From assembly GCA_012518515.1 (NCBI GenBank), contig JAAYRZ010000159.1:1-52977 (forward strand): a stretch of DNA of 52,977 nucleotides, written 5' to 3'. Shown here piece by piece: positions 1 to 9,531 of this stretch. This DNA comes from Alcaligenaceae bacterium. GTDB lineage: Bacteria; Pseudomonadota; Gammaproteobacteria; Burkholderiales; Burkholderiaceae_B. Numbering within the stretch: the stretch's first letter is position 1; each line of letters starts with the position of its first letter. Position numbers and translations under genes: made by a program. The notes beneath the pieces were generated by a model that saw only the letters and a program-made list of their open reading frames with translations, ran no database searches and was not told the origin of the DNA.

Positions 1-88
1 ATATTCTAAACTATTACAATACATGGAGTATTGATCAAAACGCTTAAATACCTCTTTTGAATATGAGAATTGTTCCTTTATATAATGA

Positions 89-934
89 TTAACTTAAATA
101 TGCTACAGTCGCCAATCGGCCTGTCTTAGCATTGCGACGATAAGAATAAAACCAATCATTCAAAGCATAAGTGCAAAGCCCAGAAAAACTAATTTGACAA
201 TCTGATGCCACGTCACCTGTTTTCATCAAATCAGCGAATTTTTGGTTAGCAATGCCAACTAAGTTAGCCAAGTATTTATCTGACTGCTCTTTTTTAAGAC
301 TAAAAAACGATTCGTACTCTGGATTAAGCTCTAAAAAAGCAGCTCGAACCTCCGACCCCACTTCAAACGCTAAACTACTAATAGCAGGACCTATCCAAAC
401 ATGACTAATGCTTTCGGCCCCTTTTTCTTGCATAACACTAATCGTATTTTCGATTACTCCTAGCAGTAAGCTACGCCAACCCGCATGCACTACACCCAGC
501 ACCTTTGCACCAGTCCCTAACAAAACGATCGGCATACAATCAGCAGTTTGTATAGCCAAAACACGTCCTGGCTGTGTAGTGACTGAAGCATCAGCAATCG
601 CTATCTCATCATCAGGCTGCCACAGGTCAGCATCAAAGACATTCGCTCCATGTACTTGTGAAATCCAGATAGGCGCAGAGGGCAGCTCATCTGCTAGCCG
701 CGCACGATTAGCCTGCACCAACTTTGGCTCAGCACCACTTGATAATCCTAGATTAAAACCTGCTTCAGTAAAAGCGTCACTATCGCCCGAAGTTGATGTA
801 GCAGTAGTTCTGCCATTTTTAGCAGTCGTCGTAAAATACTTGAGACCGTTCACGGCCGGCCCAGTTATTATGGGTAACCCGTTTAATTCTTCATAAACTG
901 CATAAGGTCTAGGGTATTGCGCCTTGCTTTGCAT
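89..934 (-). CDS. pgeF: Peptidoglycan editing factor PgeF (YfiH/laccase-domain family)
   Basis: This 281-residue protein belongs to the YfiH/DUF152 family, whose E. coli member removes wrongly incorporated L-Ser from peptidoglycan precursors. Older annotations call it a polyphenol oxidase or laccase-like protein. The family's three metal ligands are visible as H95 (QVHG), C133 (TADCMP) and H150 (VVHAGW). The C-terminal CTY...FYSYRR...TGR signature starts near residue 254. The ATG is preceded by AAGGAAG five bases upstream, which supports this start. It lies 38 bp after rluD on the same strand, the usual rluD-pgeF pair, so co-transcription is likely. The N-terminal 30 residues are less conserved than the core. 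Confidence 0.93.
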   Translation of the reverse strand: MQSKAQYPRPYAVYEELNGLPIITGPAVNGLKYFTTTAKNGRTTATSTSGDSDAFTEAGFNLGLSSGAEPKLVQANRARLADELPSAPIWISQVHGANVFDADLWQPDDEIAIADASVTTQPGRVLAIQTADCMPIVLLGTGAKVLGVVHAGWRSLLLGVIENTISVMQEKGAESISHVWIGPAISSLAFEVGSEVRAAFLELNPEYESFFSLKKEQSDKYLANLVGIANQKFADLMKTGDVASDCQISFSGLCTYALNDWFYSYRRNAKTGRLATVAYLS

Positions 935-972
935 AACACTTCCTTTATCTTGTAAATAGCAATTTCAACAGT

Positions 973-1944
973 TTAAAGCCACTCAATAGTATCAATCACT
1001 TTTTGCATATCCTTTGGCAAGGACGCAGTAAAATGCTGCTCGCTATTATCAGCAGGAGCTAAAAAGGACAATTGCTGTGCATGCAACATCTGTCGTTCAG
1101 AGCCTGCCAACGAAGGCCCCCCATAAAGACTATCACCAATGAGCGGATGAGCAATGCTTGCCAAATGCACCCTGATTTGATGGGTACGCCCTGTTTCTAG
1201 ACGACACTCGACTAAACTTACCGACTGTTCTTGCCATACACCTCTGCCTTTACAGCGATAATGTGTACGAGCCTCCTTAGCGGCAATCGGTGAGTCAGTC
1301 GACATTTTCACTGCAACTCGCCTGTCCCTGCCAATTGGAGTATCAATCACTCCTTGCTCATCAATGTGCCCTTTAACCAAGGCCAGATATTGACGCCCTA
1401 CTGAACGTTCTTGGAGCTGTCGCACTAAATGAGTTTGAGCGATATCAGTACGCGCAACCATCAACAAGCCAGAAGTATCCTTATCAAGACGATGAACTAT
1501 CCCAGCGCGTGGTACCTGTGCCAGTTCTGGATAATGATATAAAAGAGCATTTAACAAAGTACCAGTCCAATTTCCAGCCCCAGGATGAGTGACCATCCCT
1601 GCCACCTTATTGACAATAATATAGTCTATAGTAGCCGCTATAATTTCAAGCTCTATTGCCTCTGCATTAAATGCACTCTGCTCCTGTGATGGCTGTGGTT
1701 TTACCCAAATCCTATCACCTGCTCTGACCGTTTCGCGAATCTTGACATCCTTACCGTTGACCCTGACCCATCCATCAGCAATCCATTGCTGTATCCTCCC
1801 ACGAGAATGAGTAGGCAATAAAGTAGCCACAATTTTATCCAAACGTTCACTGCGGAAGTCCAGCGGCATCTCAAACTCTAAAGCTCCTCTTTCCGTCGCC
1901 TCCTCTTCAAACTCTTCATGCTCTTCAATGGATTTCTCGGACAT
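973..1944 (-). CDS. rluD: 23S rRNA pseudouridine(1911/1915/1917) synthase RluD
   Basis: RluD isomerises uridines in helix 69 of 23S rRNA, which matters for ribosome assembly and termination. An S4 RNA-binding domain spans about residues 31-95. The catalytic domain follows, with the RluA-family motif HRLDKDTSG at 151-159 and D154 as the expected nucleophile. The 323-residue length is normal for RluD and matches RluD better than RluC in this context. The first 28 residues are acidic and probably disordered. A purine-rich AGAGAGAG precedes the ATG. It is divergent from bamD, as in most beta- and gammaproteobacteria, and leads into pgeF. Confidence 0.93.
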   Translation of the reverse strand: MSEKSIEEHEEFEEEATERGALEFEMPLDFRSERLDKIVATLLPTHSRGRIQQWIADGWVRVNGKDVKIRETVRAGDRIWVKPQPSQEQSAFNAEAIELEIIAATIDYIIVNKVAGMVTHPGAGNWTGTLLNALLYHYPELAQVPRAGIVHRLDKDTSGLLMVARTDIAQTHLVRQLQERSVGRQYLALVKGHIDEQGVIDTPIGRDRRVAVKMSTDSPIAAKEARTHYRCKGRGVWQEQSVSLVECRLETGRTHQIRVHLASIAHPLIGDSLYGGPSLAGSERQMLHAQQLSFLAPADNSEQHFTASLPKDMQKVIDTIEWL

Positions 1945-2069
1945 ATTACTCTCTCTAAAAATGCGCTGACTGAATCATTTACAGCTAGTCAGAACCATAT
2001 AATTACGTTGATTTTTCAAATATTATTAACAACAGCTACTATGTGATGTAAAAAGGCTGTTATCATTGT

Positions 2070-2097
2070 TTGTATTTATTAGAATAAAGCATAATAT
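2070..2097 (+). promoter_or_regulatory. Candidate sigma-70 promoter for bamD
   Basis: TTGTAT at 2070-2075 and TAATAT at 2092-2097 are separated by 16 bases. Transcription would start near 2104, giving a leader of about 25 bases before the bamD ATG at 2129. This was found by eye only, in the 184-bp divergent rluD/bamD region. Confidence 0.4.
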
Positions 2098-2128
2098 CAC
2101 GCAAGCATTCTCATTTTAATTTGAAAAT

Positions 2129-2953
2129 ATGCAGAACAAAACCTTAAAGTCCCTAATGCTGATTCTTGGTGTCAGTTTATTAGCAGCTTGTACGAGCACC
2201 CAAGACAAGATTAACGATGAGACGCTCGGTTGGTCAGCGCCGCAACTCTATGATGCGGCTCGTGACAATGTACGCAGCAGAAACTGGAGTACAGCTAGCA
2301 CCTATCTACACACACTGGGCACACGCTTTCCTTATTCTAGCTATGCCCAGCAAGCAATGATCGATGAGGCCTATGTTCTATGGCGTGATGATGAGCCAGA
2401 GCAGGCACTAGCAGTGATTGATCGCTTTAACCGCTTATACCCTAACCACCCTCATGCTGACTACATGCTCTACCTCAAAGGTCTCATCACCTTTACCCCA
2501 CCTAATGCCTTCTTAAGTCGTTATATGGGGCAGGATCCGAGTGAACGAGATCCCAAGGGCTTACGTGAATCCTATGAAGCCTTTAACCAACTAGTCGAGC
2601 GCTATCCACAAAGCCGTTATGCTGAAGATGCTCGCTTACGCTTAAACTGGCTAGTCAATATCATTGCCGAAAACGAGGTTAACGTAGCCCAATATTATTA
2701 CGAACGATATGGCTATGTTGCAGCGATTAATAGAGCTCAGGTGGTCTTAAGGGATTTCTCTGGTGTGACGGCGACCGAACGCGCGCTCTACATCATGATG
2801 AAGTCATATGAAGCACTAGGATTACAAGATCAAGCGACGGATGCAGAACGTGTATTTGTTCAAAACTTTCCCAACTCCGAATACCTTGAGCGAGGTTTAA
2901 ATAAGGATTCAAGCTGGTCTGATTTCTTAAAACCTTCTAGTTGGTTTAACTAA
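2129..2953 (+). CDS. bamD: Outer membrane assembly lipoprotein BamD (ComL)
   Basis: BamD is the essential lipoprotein of the BAM complex that inserts beta-barrel proteins into the outer membrane. The 274-residue product has a lipoprotein signal peptide ending in the lipobox LAAC, with C21 as the lipidated residue. TPR-like helical repeats follow (for example the segments around YAQQAM, YAEDARLR and ATERALYIM), as expected for the five-TPR BamD fold. The order rluD divergent from bamD confirms the assignment. No convincing Shine-Dalgarno sequence precedes the ATG; the bases just upstream are A/T-rich. A strong terminator follows directly. Confidence 0.94.
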   Translation: MQNKTLKSLMLILGVSLLAACTSTQDKINDETLGWSAPQLYDAARDNVRSRNWSTASTYLHTLGTRFPYSSYAQQAMIDEAYVLWRDDEPEQALAVIDRFNRLYPNHPHADYMLYLKGLITFTPPNAFLSRYMGQDPSERDPKGLRESYEAFNQLVERYPQSRYAEDARLRLNWLVNIIAENEVNVAQYYYERYGYVAAINRAQVVLRDFSGVTATERALYIMMKSYEALGLQDQATDAERVFVQNFPNSEYLERGLNKDSSWSDFLKPSSWFN

Positions 2954-2988
2954 CAAATTTACAACTCAAGACCACCTGTATCATACCT

Positions 2989-3018
2989 AAAGGTTTAGCT
3001 CTATTGAGCTAAACCTTT
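2989..3018 (+). terminator. Rho-independent terminator after bamD
   Basis: A perfect 13-bp stem (2989-3001 with 3006-3018, loop TATT) is followed by ATTTTTG. Its right arm overlaps the stop codon of the convergent dinG gene, so it mainly serves bamD. Confidence 0.85.
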
Positions 3019-5110
3019 ATTTTTGAAGCTTTGCCAAATACTCTAAAAACTGTAAGGCATCGGCTGGCTCCCGCGTACGATAAAAATCTGGTAGACCTTG
3101 CCATAGACGCTTACCATAACCCTTTTCCACTAGACGAATATCTCCGACCACCAACACACCGGCATCCCCCTCACTTCTAATCAATCGACCCGCACCTTGC
3201 TTTAAACTAATCGCAGCATGAGGAATCTGAATCTCAAAAAACGGACTCCCCCCACGACTCTCACAATCCTTAATTCGGGCATCCAAGACCGGATCATCAG
3301 GCGACATAAAGGGAATCTTATCAATTGCCACTAAGGTTAATAAATCACCAGGAAAATCGACACCCTCCCAAAAGCTGGAACTACCAACCAAAATGGCATT
3401 ACCCTCTTGACGGAACTTATCCATGAGATAACCACGAGAGTTTTCTCCCTGTTTTAATAACGGCCTATCGATAGACTCTTCGTCTAAACGCTCTATGAGC
3501 ATCTCAGCAAATTCTTCGACCGCTTGCAAAGAAGTACATAAAACTAAAACTCCACCATGTGTTGCTTTAATTAAAGGCATCAAAATATCGATAAACTTTT
3601 CTCTAAAAGAAAAGTCATTTGGCAACGGCAACTTCGGGATCAGCATGATGGTATTGTCCTGATAGTCGAAAGGCGACTCCCAGACTCGTTCCTCTGCACC
3701 ATATAAACCAAGGTTATTTATAAAATGCTCAAAGTTGCCATTAACAGAAAGTGTCGCTGAGGTAAATATCCAAGCCTGCTCAGGGCGCTTAAACTTACCA
3801 AAATGCCGCACACTCAATGGAGCCCGTTGTAATTGAAAAGCATTTTGAGTTAAGTTAATCCAGCAAACATAAGGAGTTCCTTTAAACTCCTCCACCGTGT
3901 TAATTTCCTCATCCATCTCTTGAGCTACCAATAACGTTAGGCTATCAGAGTCTTGTCCTTCATTAGAGTCTATAGAACCTGCCGATTCATCTGCTTTATC
4001 TTCATCAACTTTGACATGACTACGAGACCAACGAATCAAACTATCATAAAGCGCAGCTCCCTCCTTAGTGGCAGTCTGAATATCAGGATGACTCTCCTGA
4101 TACTTCAATAGTGCCCTGACAACAAGGTTTATCGCTTCCACCAACTCATCAAAACGCCCCATCACCCTGTCATAATTTGGCAGATTTTGAACTAATGCTT
4201 GTTGATTCTGCATTTCCTCAAGCGGTTTTAGCTGTAGGCGAAACTCCATTAGCGCGCTACCGACTGCCTGAACTAGGGGCTCAATCTCTTTGCTAACACC
4301 TTTTAGCTGCGTACGAACCGTCATCAGAGTACGGCGTTCCCAATCAGCTATTTTCTGACCACTAATTTGCTCGCCCAAAAATCGTGTCGCATAGTCGGGT
4401 AATTGATGAGCCTCATCAAAAACCACCGCTTCAGCAGAAGGTAATAGCTCAAAAACACCCTCCTGCCTTAATGCCATATCAGCAAGAAACAAAGCATGGT
4501 TAATCACCACTACATCAGCTTCTTGAGCTCGACTTCTTGCTTTATTAGTAAAGCACTCCTCTACAAACTGACAGTCCTGACCCAAACAATTTTCTGCCGT
4601 TGAAGTAACCCGATGCCATATATCTGCTGTTTCAGGAACAGCAGAGCAATCCGCTTTATCGCCGGTGGAGGATGTCTCTGCAAAACGACGAATAGCCTGT
4701 AACATAGGCACTTCTTTTTTAGAGCGTAAGCCGGCTTCAGACTCTTCAAGCTCTTTTAAGTAGTGATGGCAAACATAATTAGAGCGCCCTTTGAGAACAG
4801 CAACTAAGGCCGGTATGCCCATGGCTTTACAAACTTGTGGGACATCTTTATTAAAAATCTGGTCTTGTAGATTACGCGTACCGGTGGAAATAATCACTTT
4901 GCCCTGCTCCAATAAAGCAGGTACTAAATAAGCCCACGTTTTGCCCGTACCAGTGCCAGCTTCGGCAACTAAGATGCTTTTTTTATCTAGGGTATCTTCG
5001 ATGGCCTGGGCTAATTCGGTTTGTGCCTGACGCTTACTAAAGGTAGAAACCGCCCCTGCGAATGGACCATCATCTGAAAAAAACCGGCTAACTTTGAAAC
5101 TCAAGGGCAC
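3017..5110 (-). CDS. dinG: DinG/YoaA-family ATP-dependent DNA helicase (XPD-like, Fe-S)
   Basis: This 697-residue superfamily 2 helicase unwinds DNA 5'-3' and resolves R-loops and repair intermediates in the DinG/YoaA group. Walker A (AEAGTGTGKT) is at residues 49-58 and the DEAH box at 232-235. Between them four cysteines, C114, C175, C180 and C186, have the spacing of the XPD-type 4Fe-4S cluster. A late helicase motif, GAGRLIR, lies near the C-terminus. Start choice is uncertain: the listed GTG has AGGAT only two bases away, while TTG two codons later is better spaced. DinG versus YoaA cannot be settled by eye; the 697-residue length fits either. It is divergent from tex. Confidence 0.85.
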   Translation of the reverse strand: MPLSFKVSRFFSDDGPFAGAVSTFSKRQAQTELAQAIEDTLDKKSILVAEAGTGTGKTWAYLVPALLEQGKVIISTGTRNLQDQIFNKDVPQVCKAMGIPALVAVLKGRSNYVCHHYLKELEESEAGLRSKKEVPMLQAIRRFAETSSTGDKADCSAVPETADIWHRVTSTAENCLGQDCQFVEECFTNKARSRAQEADVVVINHALFLADMALRQEGVFELLPSAEAVVFDEAHQLPDYATRFLGEQISGQKIADWERRTLMTVRTQLKGVSKEIEPLVQAVGSALMEFRLQLKPLEEMQNQQALVQNLPNYDRVMGRFDELVEAINLVVRALLKYQESHPDIQTATKEGAALYDSLIRWSRSHVKVDEDKADESAGSIDSNEGQDSDSLTLLVAQEMDEEINTVEEFKGTPYVCWINLTQNAFQLQRAPLSVRHFGKFKRPEQAWIFTSATLSVNGNFEHFINNLGLYGAEERVWESPFDYQDNTIMLIPKLPLPNDFSFREKFIDILMPLIKATHGGVLVLCTSLQAVEEFAEMLIERLDEESIDRPLLKQGENSRGYLMDKFRQEGNAILVGSSSFWEGVDFPGDLLTLVAIDKIPFMSPDDPVLDARIKDCESRGGSPFFEIQIPHAAISLKQGAGRLIRSEGDAGVLVVGDIRLVEKGYGKRLWQGLPDFYRTREPADALQFLEYLAKLQK

Positions 5111-5247
5111 ATCCTAAATGAAAGTGATTAGATTAATTTATTCTTATTTTGACACATGCAATTGTAGCAATCCTGACTGATGAATATATTTAGCTACCTA
5201 ATTATGGCAAAATGACTAACTTAAATAATTAAATACTTGAGAGTGAG

Positions 5248-7647
5248 ATGACAGAATCTATAAGTCAACCCCTTAAAAATTCATCACTGGAAATTCCACA
5301 AGAAGTTGATACTAAACGTATGATTCAACAATTAGCCGAAGAACTATCGGTTAAGGCAAGCCAAGTTTCAGCAGCTGTTGGCCTGCTAGACGAAGGTGCC
5401 ACAGTACCGTTTATCGCTCGTTATCGTAAAGAAGTAACTGGTGGACTAGACGATACAGTCCTACGCCAACTAGAAGTACGTTTACTCTATGTGCGTGAAT
5501 TAGAAGAACGTCGTTTGGCTATTTTAGAGTCAATTAACTCACAAGAAAAACTGACTCCAGAGTTACTCGAGACTATCTTGAGCGCAGATACTAAGCAGCG
5601 ACTCGAAGACCTTTATGCACCTTATAAGCCTAAACGTCGAACCCGCGCTCAAATAGCAATTGAAGCAGGTCTGGAACCATTGGCAGATGCTATTTTAGAA
5701 AACAAAAATGCCGATCCCCAAGTACTTGCCGCTGACTATCTTAATGAAGAGCATAAGATCTCTGATGTTAAATCTGCACTTGATGGTGCCCGTGATATTT
5801 TAGCTGAGCGCTTTGCAGAGGATGCTGATTTATTAGCACAGATGCGTGAGTTTCTCTCCAAACAAGGGATTTTATACTCAAAAGTGGTTGAGGGCAAAGA
5901 AGAAGAAGGTGATAAGTTTCGCGACTGGTATGAGTTTAGCGAACGCCTACAAACCTTACCTTCACACCGAATTTTAGCGATGCTACGTGGTCGCCAACAA
6001 GGTTTTTTAGACCTTCGCATTGGTTTGCCCACAGAACAGGAAGAGTTAAATCCTCACCCTTGCATTGAGCGTATTGAAAATCACCTCAAACTAGGTGCCG
6101 AATTTGAAGCTGATGCTTCACCACGTGGCAAATGGCTTGCAGACGTTGCTCGATGGACTTGGCGAGTAAAGTTACTCACTGCATTTGAAAGCGAATTTAT
6201 AACCCTTTTACGTGAACGTGCTGAAGGTGAGGCTATTAAAGTTTTCGCCGATAACTTAAAAGACCTGCTGTTAGCAGCTCCTGCGGGGCCAAAAACAGTA
6301 ATCGGCCTTGACCCCGGTATTCGAACCGGTGTAAAGGTAGCCGTCATTGACGCCACAGCTAAAGTACTGGATACCGCCACCATTTATCCCTTCGAGCCAC
6401 GTCGTGATCGCAAAGGCAGTCTTAACACTTTAGCCGCACTAGTCAAAAAACATGATATTGATTTAATAGCTATAGGTAACGGCACCGCTTCTCGCGAAAC
6501 TGAGCGTTTAGTTAGCGAGCTCATCAAGGACTTCAAATTTGATAAGGTCAAAAAAATAGTTGTTTCCGAAGCTGGTGCATCAGTTTATTCGGCCTCAGAA
6601 TTAGCCGCTGAAGAGTTCCCTGATTTAGATGTTAGCTTACGTGGAGCAGTTTCAATTGCACGCCGCTTACAAGACCCTTTAGCTGAACTCGTAAAGATTG
6701 AGCCTAAAGCGATTGGTGTCGGCCAGTACCAACACGATGTTAATCAACGCGAACTAGCCCGTTCACTAGATGCTGTAGTTGAAGACTGCGTTAACGCTGT
6801 CGGCGTAGATGTTAATACAGCCTCAGCAGCACTCTTAGCTCGTGTATCAGGATTAAATAATACCTTAGCCAAAAACATTGTCGAATGGCGCGACACCAAT
6901 GGCGCCTTTAGCAGTCGTAAAAAACTGCTCGATGTTTCACGTTTTGGCCCTAAAACCTTTGAGCAAGCAGCCGGTTTCCTTCGTATTCAAAATGGTGAAA
7001 ATCCGCTAGATGCCTCAGCAGTTCACCCAGAAGCCTACCCTGTTGTAGAGCGTATTTTAGAAAAAATCCAAGGCGATATTAAAGAAGTCATGGGTAAAGC
7101 AGATGCACTTAAGGGCGTATCACCTAGCTCTTTTACTGACGATCAATTCGGGCTACCAACCGTTAAAGATATTTTTAACGAACTAGAAAAACCTGGGCGC
7201 GATCCACGACCCGAATTCAAGACCGCAACTTTCCAAGAAGGTATCGAATCTATTAAAGATCTGATTCCTGGCATGATACTGGAAGGGGTCGTGAGTAATG
7301 TTGCAGCCTTCGGCGCCTTTGTTGATATTGGTGTGGGTCAAGATGGTTTAGTGCATATTTCTGCATTATCTGATAAATTTGTTAATGACCCTCGCGAAAT
7401 CGTTAAGGTTGGTCAAACAGTTAAAGTCAAAGTACTTGAAGTAGAGGCCGCAAGAAACCGCATCAACTTAAGTATGCGCTTAAATGACGAACCCGGCGCC
7501 AGTAGCACGAATCGCTCAACTCGTCAGGAACATAAAGGCAGCAATAAAAGTCGTGATGCCAATCGAGGCGGTTCCCAACGACAACGACGTCAGGAAGCAC
7601 AACCCATGGGGGCCATGGCAGCCGCTTTTGCCAAGTTAAAAAAGTAA
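5248..7647 (+). CDS. tex: Tex-family RNA-binding transcription accessory protein
   Basis: Tex is a conserved S1-domain nucleic-acid-binding protein, first described in Bordetella as affecting toxin transcription, that interacts with the transcription machinery. The 799-residue product has the expected order: helical N-terminal region, YqgF-like RNase H fold beginning near residue 351 ([11 protein letters not shown]), helix-hairpin-helix segments about 500-600, and an S1 domain about 672-745 ([20 protein letters not shown]). The tail after 745 is basic, serine- and glutamine-rich and probably disordered. GAGAGTGAG sits just before the ATG. No terminator is obvious; the Sel1 gene follows after 56 bp. 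Confidence 0.94.
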   Translation: MTESISQPLKNSSLEIPQEVDTKRMIQQLAEELSVKASQVSAAVGLLDEGATVPFIARYRKEVTGGLDDTVLRQLEVRLLYVRELEERRLAILESINSQEKLTPELLETILSADTKQRLEDLYAPYKPKRRTRAQIAIEAGLEPLADAILENKNADPQVLAADYLNEEHKISDVKSALDGARDILAERFAEDADLLAQMREFLSKQGILYSKVVEGKEEEGDKFRDWYEFSERLQTLPSHRILAMLRGRQQGFLDLRIGLPTEQEELNPHPCIERIENHLKLGAEFEADASPRGKWLADVARWTWRVKLLTAFESEFITLLRERAEGEAIKVFADNLKDLLLAAPAGPKTVIGLDPGIRTGVKVAVIDATAKVLDTATIYPFEPRRDRKGSLNTLAALVKKHDIDLIAIGNGTASRETERLVSELIKDFKFDKVKKIVVSEAGASVYSASELAAEEFPDLDVSLRGAVSIARRLQDPLAELVKIEPKAIGVGQYQHDVNQRELARSLDAVVEDCVNAVGVDVNTASAALLARVSGLNNTLAKNIVEWRDTNGAFSSRKKLLDVSRFGPKTFEQAAGFLRIQNGENPLDASAVHPEAYPVVERILEKIQGDIKEVMGKADALKGVSPSSFTDDQFGLPTVKDIFNELEKPGRDPRPEFKTATFQEGIESIKDLIPGMILEGVVSNVAAFGAFVDIGVGQDGLVHISALSDKFVNDPREIVKVGQTVKVKVLEVEAARNRINLSMRLNDEPGASSTNRSTRQEHKGSNKSRDANRGGSQRQRRQEAQPMGAMAAAFAKLKK

Positions 7648-7703
7648 TTAGTTAAAACTTGGTACGATGTGCTTAATGCGTCACTAGCAAAAAAGGTGGG
7701 CAA

Positions 7704-8375
7704 ATGATGTTATCACTAGTCAAAATCAGTAGTAGATATTTAGCAGCTTTTGCCCTCTTCACTGGCGTCGCAGTGGCGCAACCTAACAACAACCTACTAC
7801 CTGCTTCCTTTGAAGAGCACTTAAAAGCTGCTCAACGTGGCCATGCTGAATCACAAGTACTTGTCGGTTTAGCCTATCAAGTAAACTATCTGGGTGTAGA
7901 GCAAGACTTTAAAAAAGCCACACGCTGGTTTCGTCTAGCAGCTAATCAGGGCCATGCTTTAGCTCAACGTCTTTTAGCCCAAAGCTATTTACACGGTTTA
8001 GGTGTCGAGCAAAATCTTGATAATGCCAAGGAGCGTTTTAAGGCAGCAGCCGAACAAGGTGAGAGCAAAGCGCAATTCATGCTAGCTTCGATTTACTCGG
8101 ATCTGGAAGGCTATGAACAAGAGCGAAAGGCTCCTGAGGAAGTTTACAAATGGCTTAGTCGTTCTGCTGAGCAGGGTTATCTCCCTGCTTTCAGCAAATT
8201 AGCATCGCTATATGAGCAAGGTTTAGGAGTTGATGCCAATCCTTCAGCTGCGCGTGACTGGTATAAGAGGTCTTGTGAAAAAGGCGTGTATAAAAGCTGC
8301 GCTCTTTATAAAAGGCTAGAGACTGAACTCAACCCCCAAATAGGCCAAGCAACAGGCACTGAATCTAAAGACTAA
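7704..8375 (+). CDS. Exported Sel1-repeat (TPR-like) protein
   Basis: This 223-residue protein has an N-terminal signal peptide with probable cleavage after the AVA near residue 25. About four Sel1-like repeats follow, visible as repeated A..G...AQ.LL...Y..GLGV.....A..W/F..AA.QG units. Such proteins are usually periplasmic adaptors for protein-protein interaction; no specific partner can be named. Two cysteines near the C-terminus (EKGVYKSC region) could form a disulfide. Start: AAGGTGG precedes two consecutive ATG codons, and either is possible. It follows tex on the same strand and ends four bases before a convergent gene. Confidence 0.82.
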   Translation: MMLSLVKISSRYLAAFALFTGVAVAQPNNNLLPASFEEHLKAAQRGHAESQVLVGLAYQVNYLGVEQDFKKATRWFRLAANQGHALAQRLLAQSYLHGLGVEQNLDNAKERFKAAAEQGESKAQFMLASIYSDLEGYEQERKAPEEVYKWLSRSAEQGYLPAFSKLASLYEQGLGVDANPSAARDWYKRSCEKGVYKSCALYKRLETELNPQIGQATGTESKD

Positions 8376-8379
8376 GCTT

Positions 8380-8646
8380 CTATGCTCCAAATACATTAGC
8401 GACATAAGTTTTAAGGACATGACCTATCAGAGCAATAAGAATACCGATGACAAAAATATAAATAAAGGCGGTTTTGGCGTTTTTCTTGCCTTGAGCAATC
8501 TGCTCTGGTGTCAGCTTCTCTAAAACTGCGCGATTTTTAGCACTAGGCTTAGCATTTAAACTAGCTAAACATAAAATACCAAAAAAAGCCGTCACTGCAC
8601 CTAAGACATATAGACCAGTTGAAATATAGCTTAATACTACTTCCAT
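8380..8646 (-). CDS. Small two-TM membrane protein, unknown function
   Basis: I do not recognise a named family. The 88-residue product has a hydrophobic segment near residues 5-27, a short polar loop containing KPSAKNRAVLEKLTPEQIAQ, and a second hydrophobic segment around residues 57-77. Both predicted segments suggest an inner-membrane protein with a cytoplasmic or periplasmic loop of about 30 residues. The chosen start is ATG at 8646, with TAGGAA nine bases upstream; a TTG codon directly before it is less likely. It converges on the Sel1 gene with a four-base gap and has no visible terminator. Confidence 0.6.
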   Translation of the reverse strand: MEVVLSYISTGLYVLGAVTAFFGILCLASLNAKPSAKNRAVLEKLTPEQIAQGKKNAKTAFIYIFVIGILIALIGHVLKTYVANVFGA

Positions 8647-8777
8647 CAAAATTTCCTATTGATTTCTCTAACGATTAGCGCTCTATGATACCGTGTTAAA
8701 AAAATATTTAAGTAAATTAGAATAAAAAAACAACAATTAAACAACAGCCTTTATCACCCCAATATTCATTTCTATAT

Positions 8778-9470
8778 TTACAGTTTACGATTATTTAAAC
8801 GCAACTTGCGTTCAGTCCAATCCGGTAAAAAACGAGTCATTAAACTCTTAAAGCGATGATTATGACTAGGTTCAAATAGATGCACCATCTCATGCACTAG
8901 TACGTACTCTAGACTTTCAAGTGGCTGCTTTGCCAACTCAGTATTTAACCAAATCCGCTGACCATCTACTCTACAACTCCCCCAACGGGTTTTCATGGTA
9001 CGAAGACGTATTTCAGGTGCAACAATTGACATTTTTTCTTCCCATTGTGGGAGCAAATGCTGCAATTGCTTAGTAATACAGTTTTTATAAAAAGCCTCTA
9101 TAACCAATGCTTTATTTTTGATCGATGTTCCTGAGCGTACATACAAATGCAACTCACCCTCATGCTGTATAACCTCATGCTTAGCATGAGTTTCAATCAC
9201 TTTTAAGGGATAAGCCTCACCCCATAAGTAATGCATCTCACCTGTTTGGTACTCGAGCTCCTGCGGGGTTGGATAGTGGAGAAACTTTTTTTGTTGCTCC
9301 TTGATCCAAGGTAAGCGCTCAATAATAAACTGCATGACTACCTTATCACTCAAACGCTTAGGAATAGACACGGATACCTGCCCTACCGGTGGTGTCACTC
9401 GGATATAAAGGTTTTTGATGGCTTTGCGCTGAAGTTGGATATCGATTGAATCAATTTGAATGAGTTTCAT
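8778..9470 (-). CDS. YgjP/DUF45-family M48-like zinc metallopeptidase
   Basis: This 230-residue protein matches the YgjP-like DUF45 family of cytosolic zinc metallopeptidases, some of which sit beside type I restriction systems, although none is present here. The motif TRWGSC is at 161-166. The zinc motif HEMVH is at 193-197, with H203 as the likely third ligand in the family pattern HExxHx(5)H. The N-terminal half is the family's beta-rich region. No signal peptide is visible. The cellular substrate is not established. It stands alone between an unknown membrane protein and benE, on the same strand. Confidence 0.85.
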   Translation of the reverse strand: MKLIQIDSIDIQLQRKAIKNLYIRVTPPVGQVSVSIPKRLSDKVVMQFIIERLPWIKEQQKKFLHYPTPQELEYQTGEMHYLWGEAYPLKVIETHAKHEVIQHEGELHLYVRSGTSIKNKALVIEAFYKNCITKQLQHLLPQWEEKMSIVAPEIRLRTMKTRWGSCRVDGQRIWLNTELAKQPLESLEYVLVHEMVHLFEPSHNHRFKSLMTRFLPDWTERKLRLNNRKL

Positions 9471-9531
9471 AACTAAGCATTATATATTCATATCACGTCT
9501 GAGCACTTAAGCAGCCTCTAAGTACGCACTA

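Noticed and set aside
1..88. Possible start of a further minus-strand gene downstream of pgeF
   Set aside because: An ATG on the minus strand near the left edge opens only a few codons and has no ribosome binding site.
408..896. Open frame of 162 codons on the plus strand inside pgeF
   Set aside because: It is antisense to a clearly conserved gene and its product is low-complexity without family features. The same applies to plus-strand frames at 15688-16071 in lpdA and minus-strand frames at 6081-6383 in tex and 22987-23334 in maeB.
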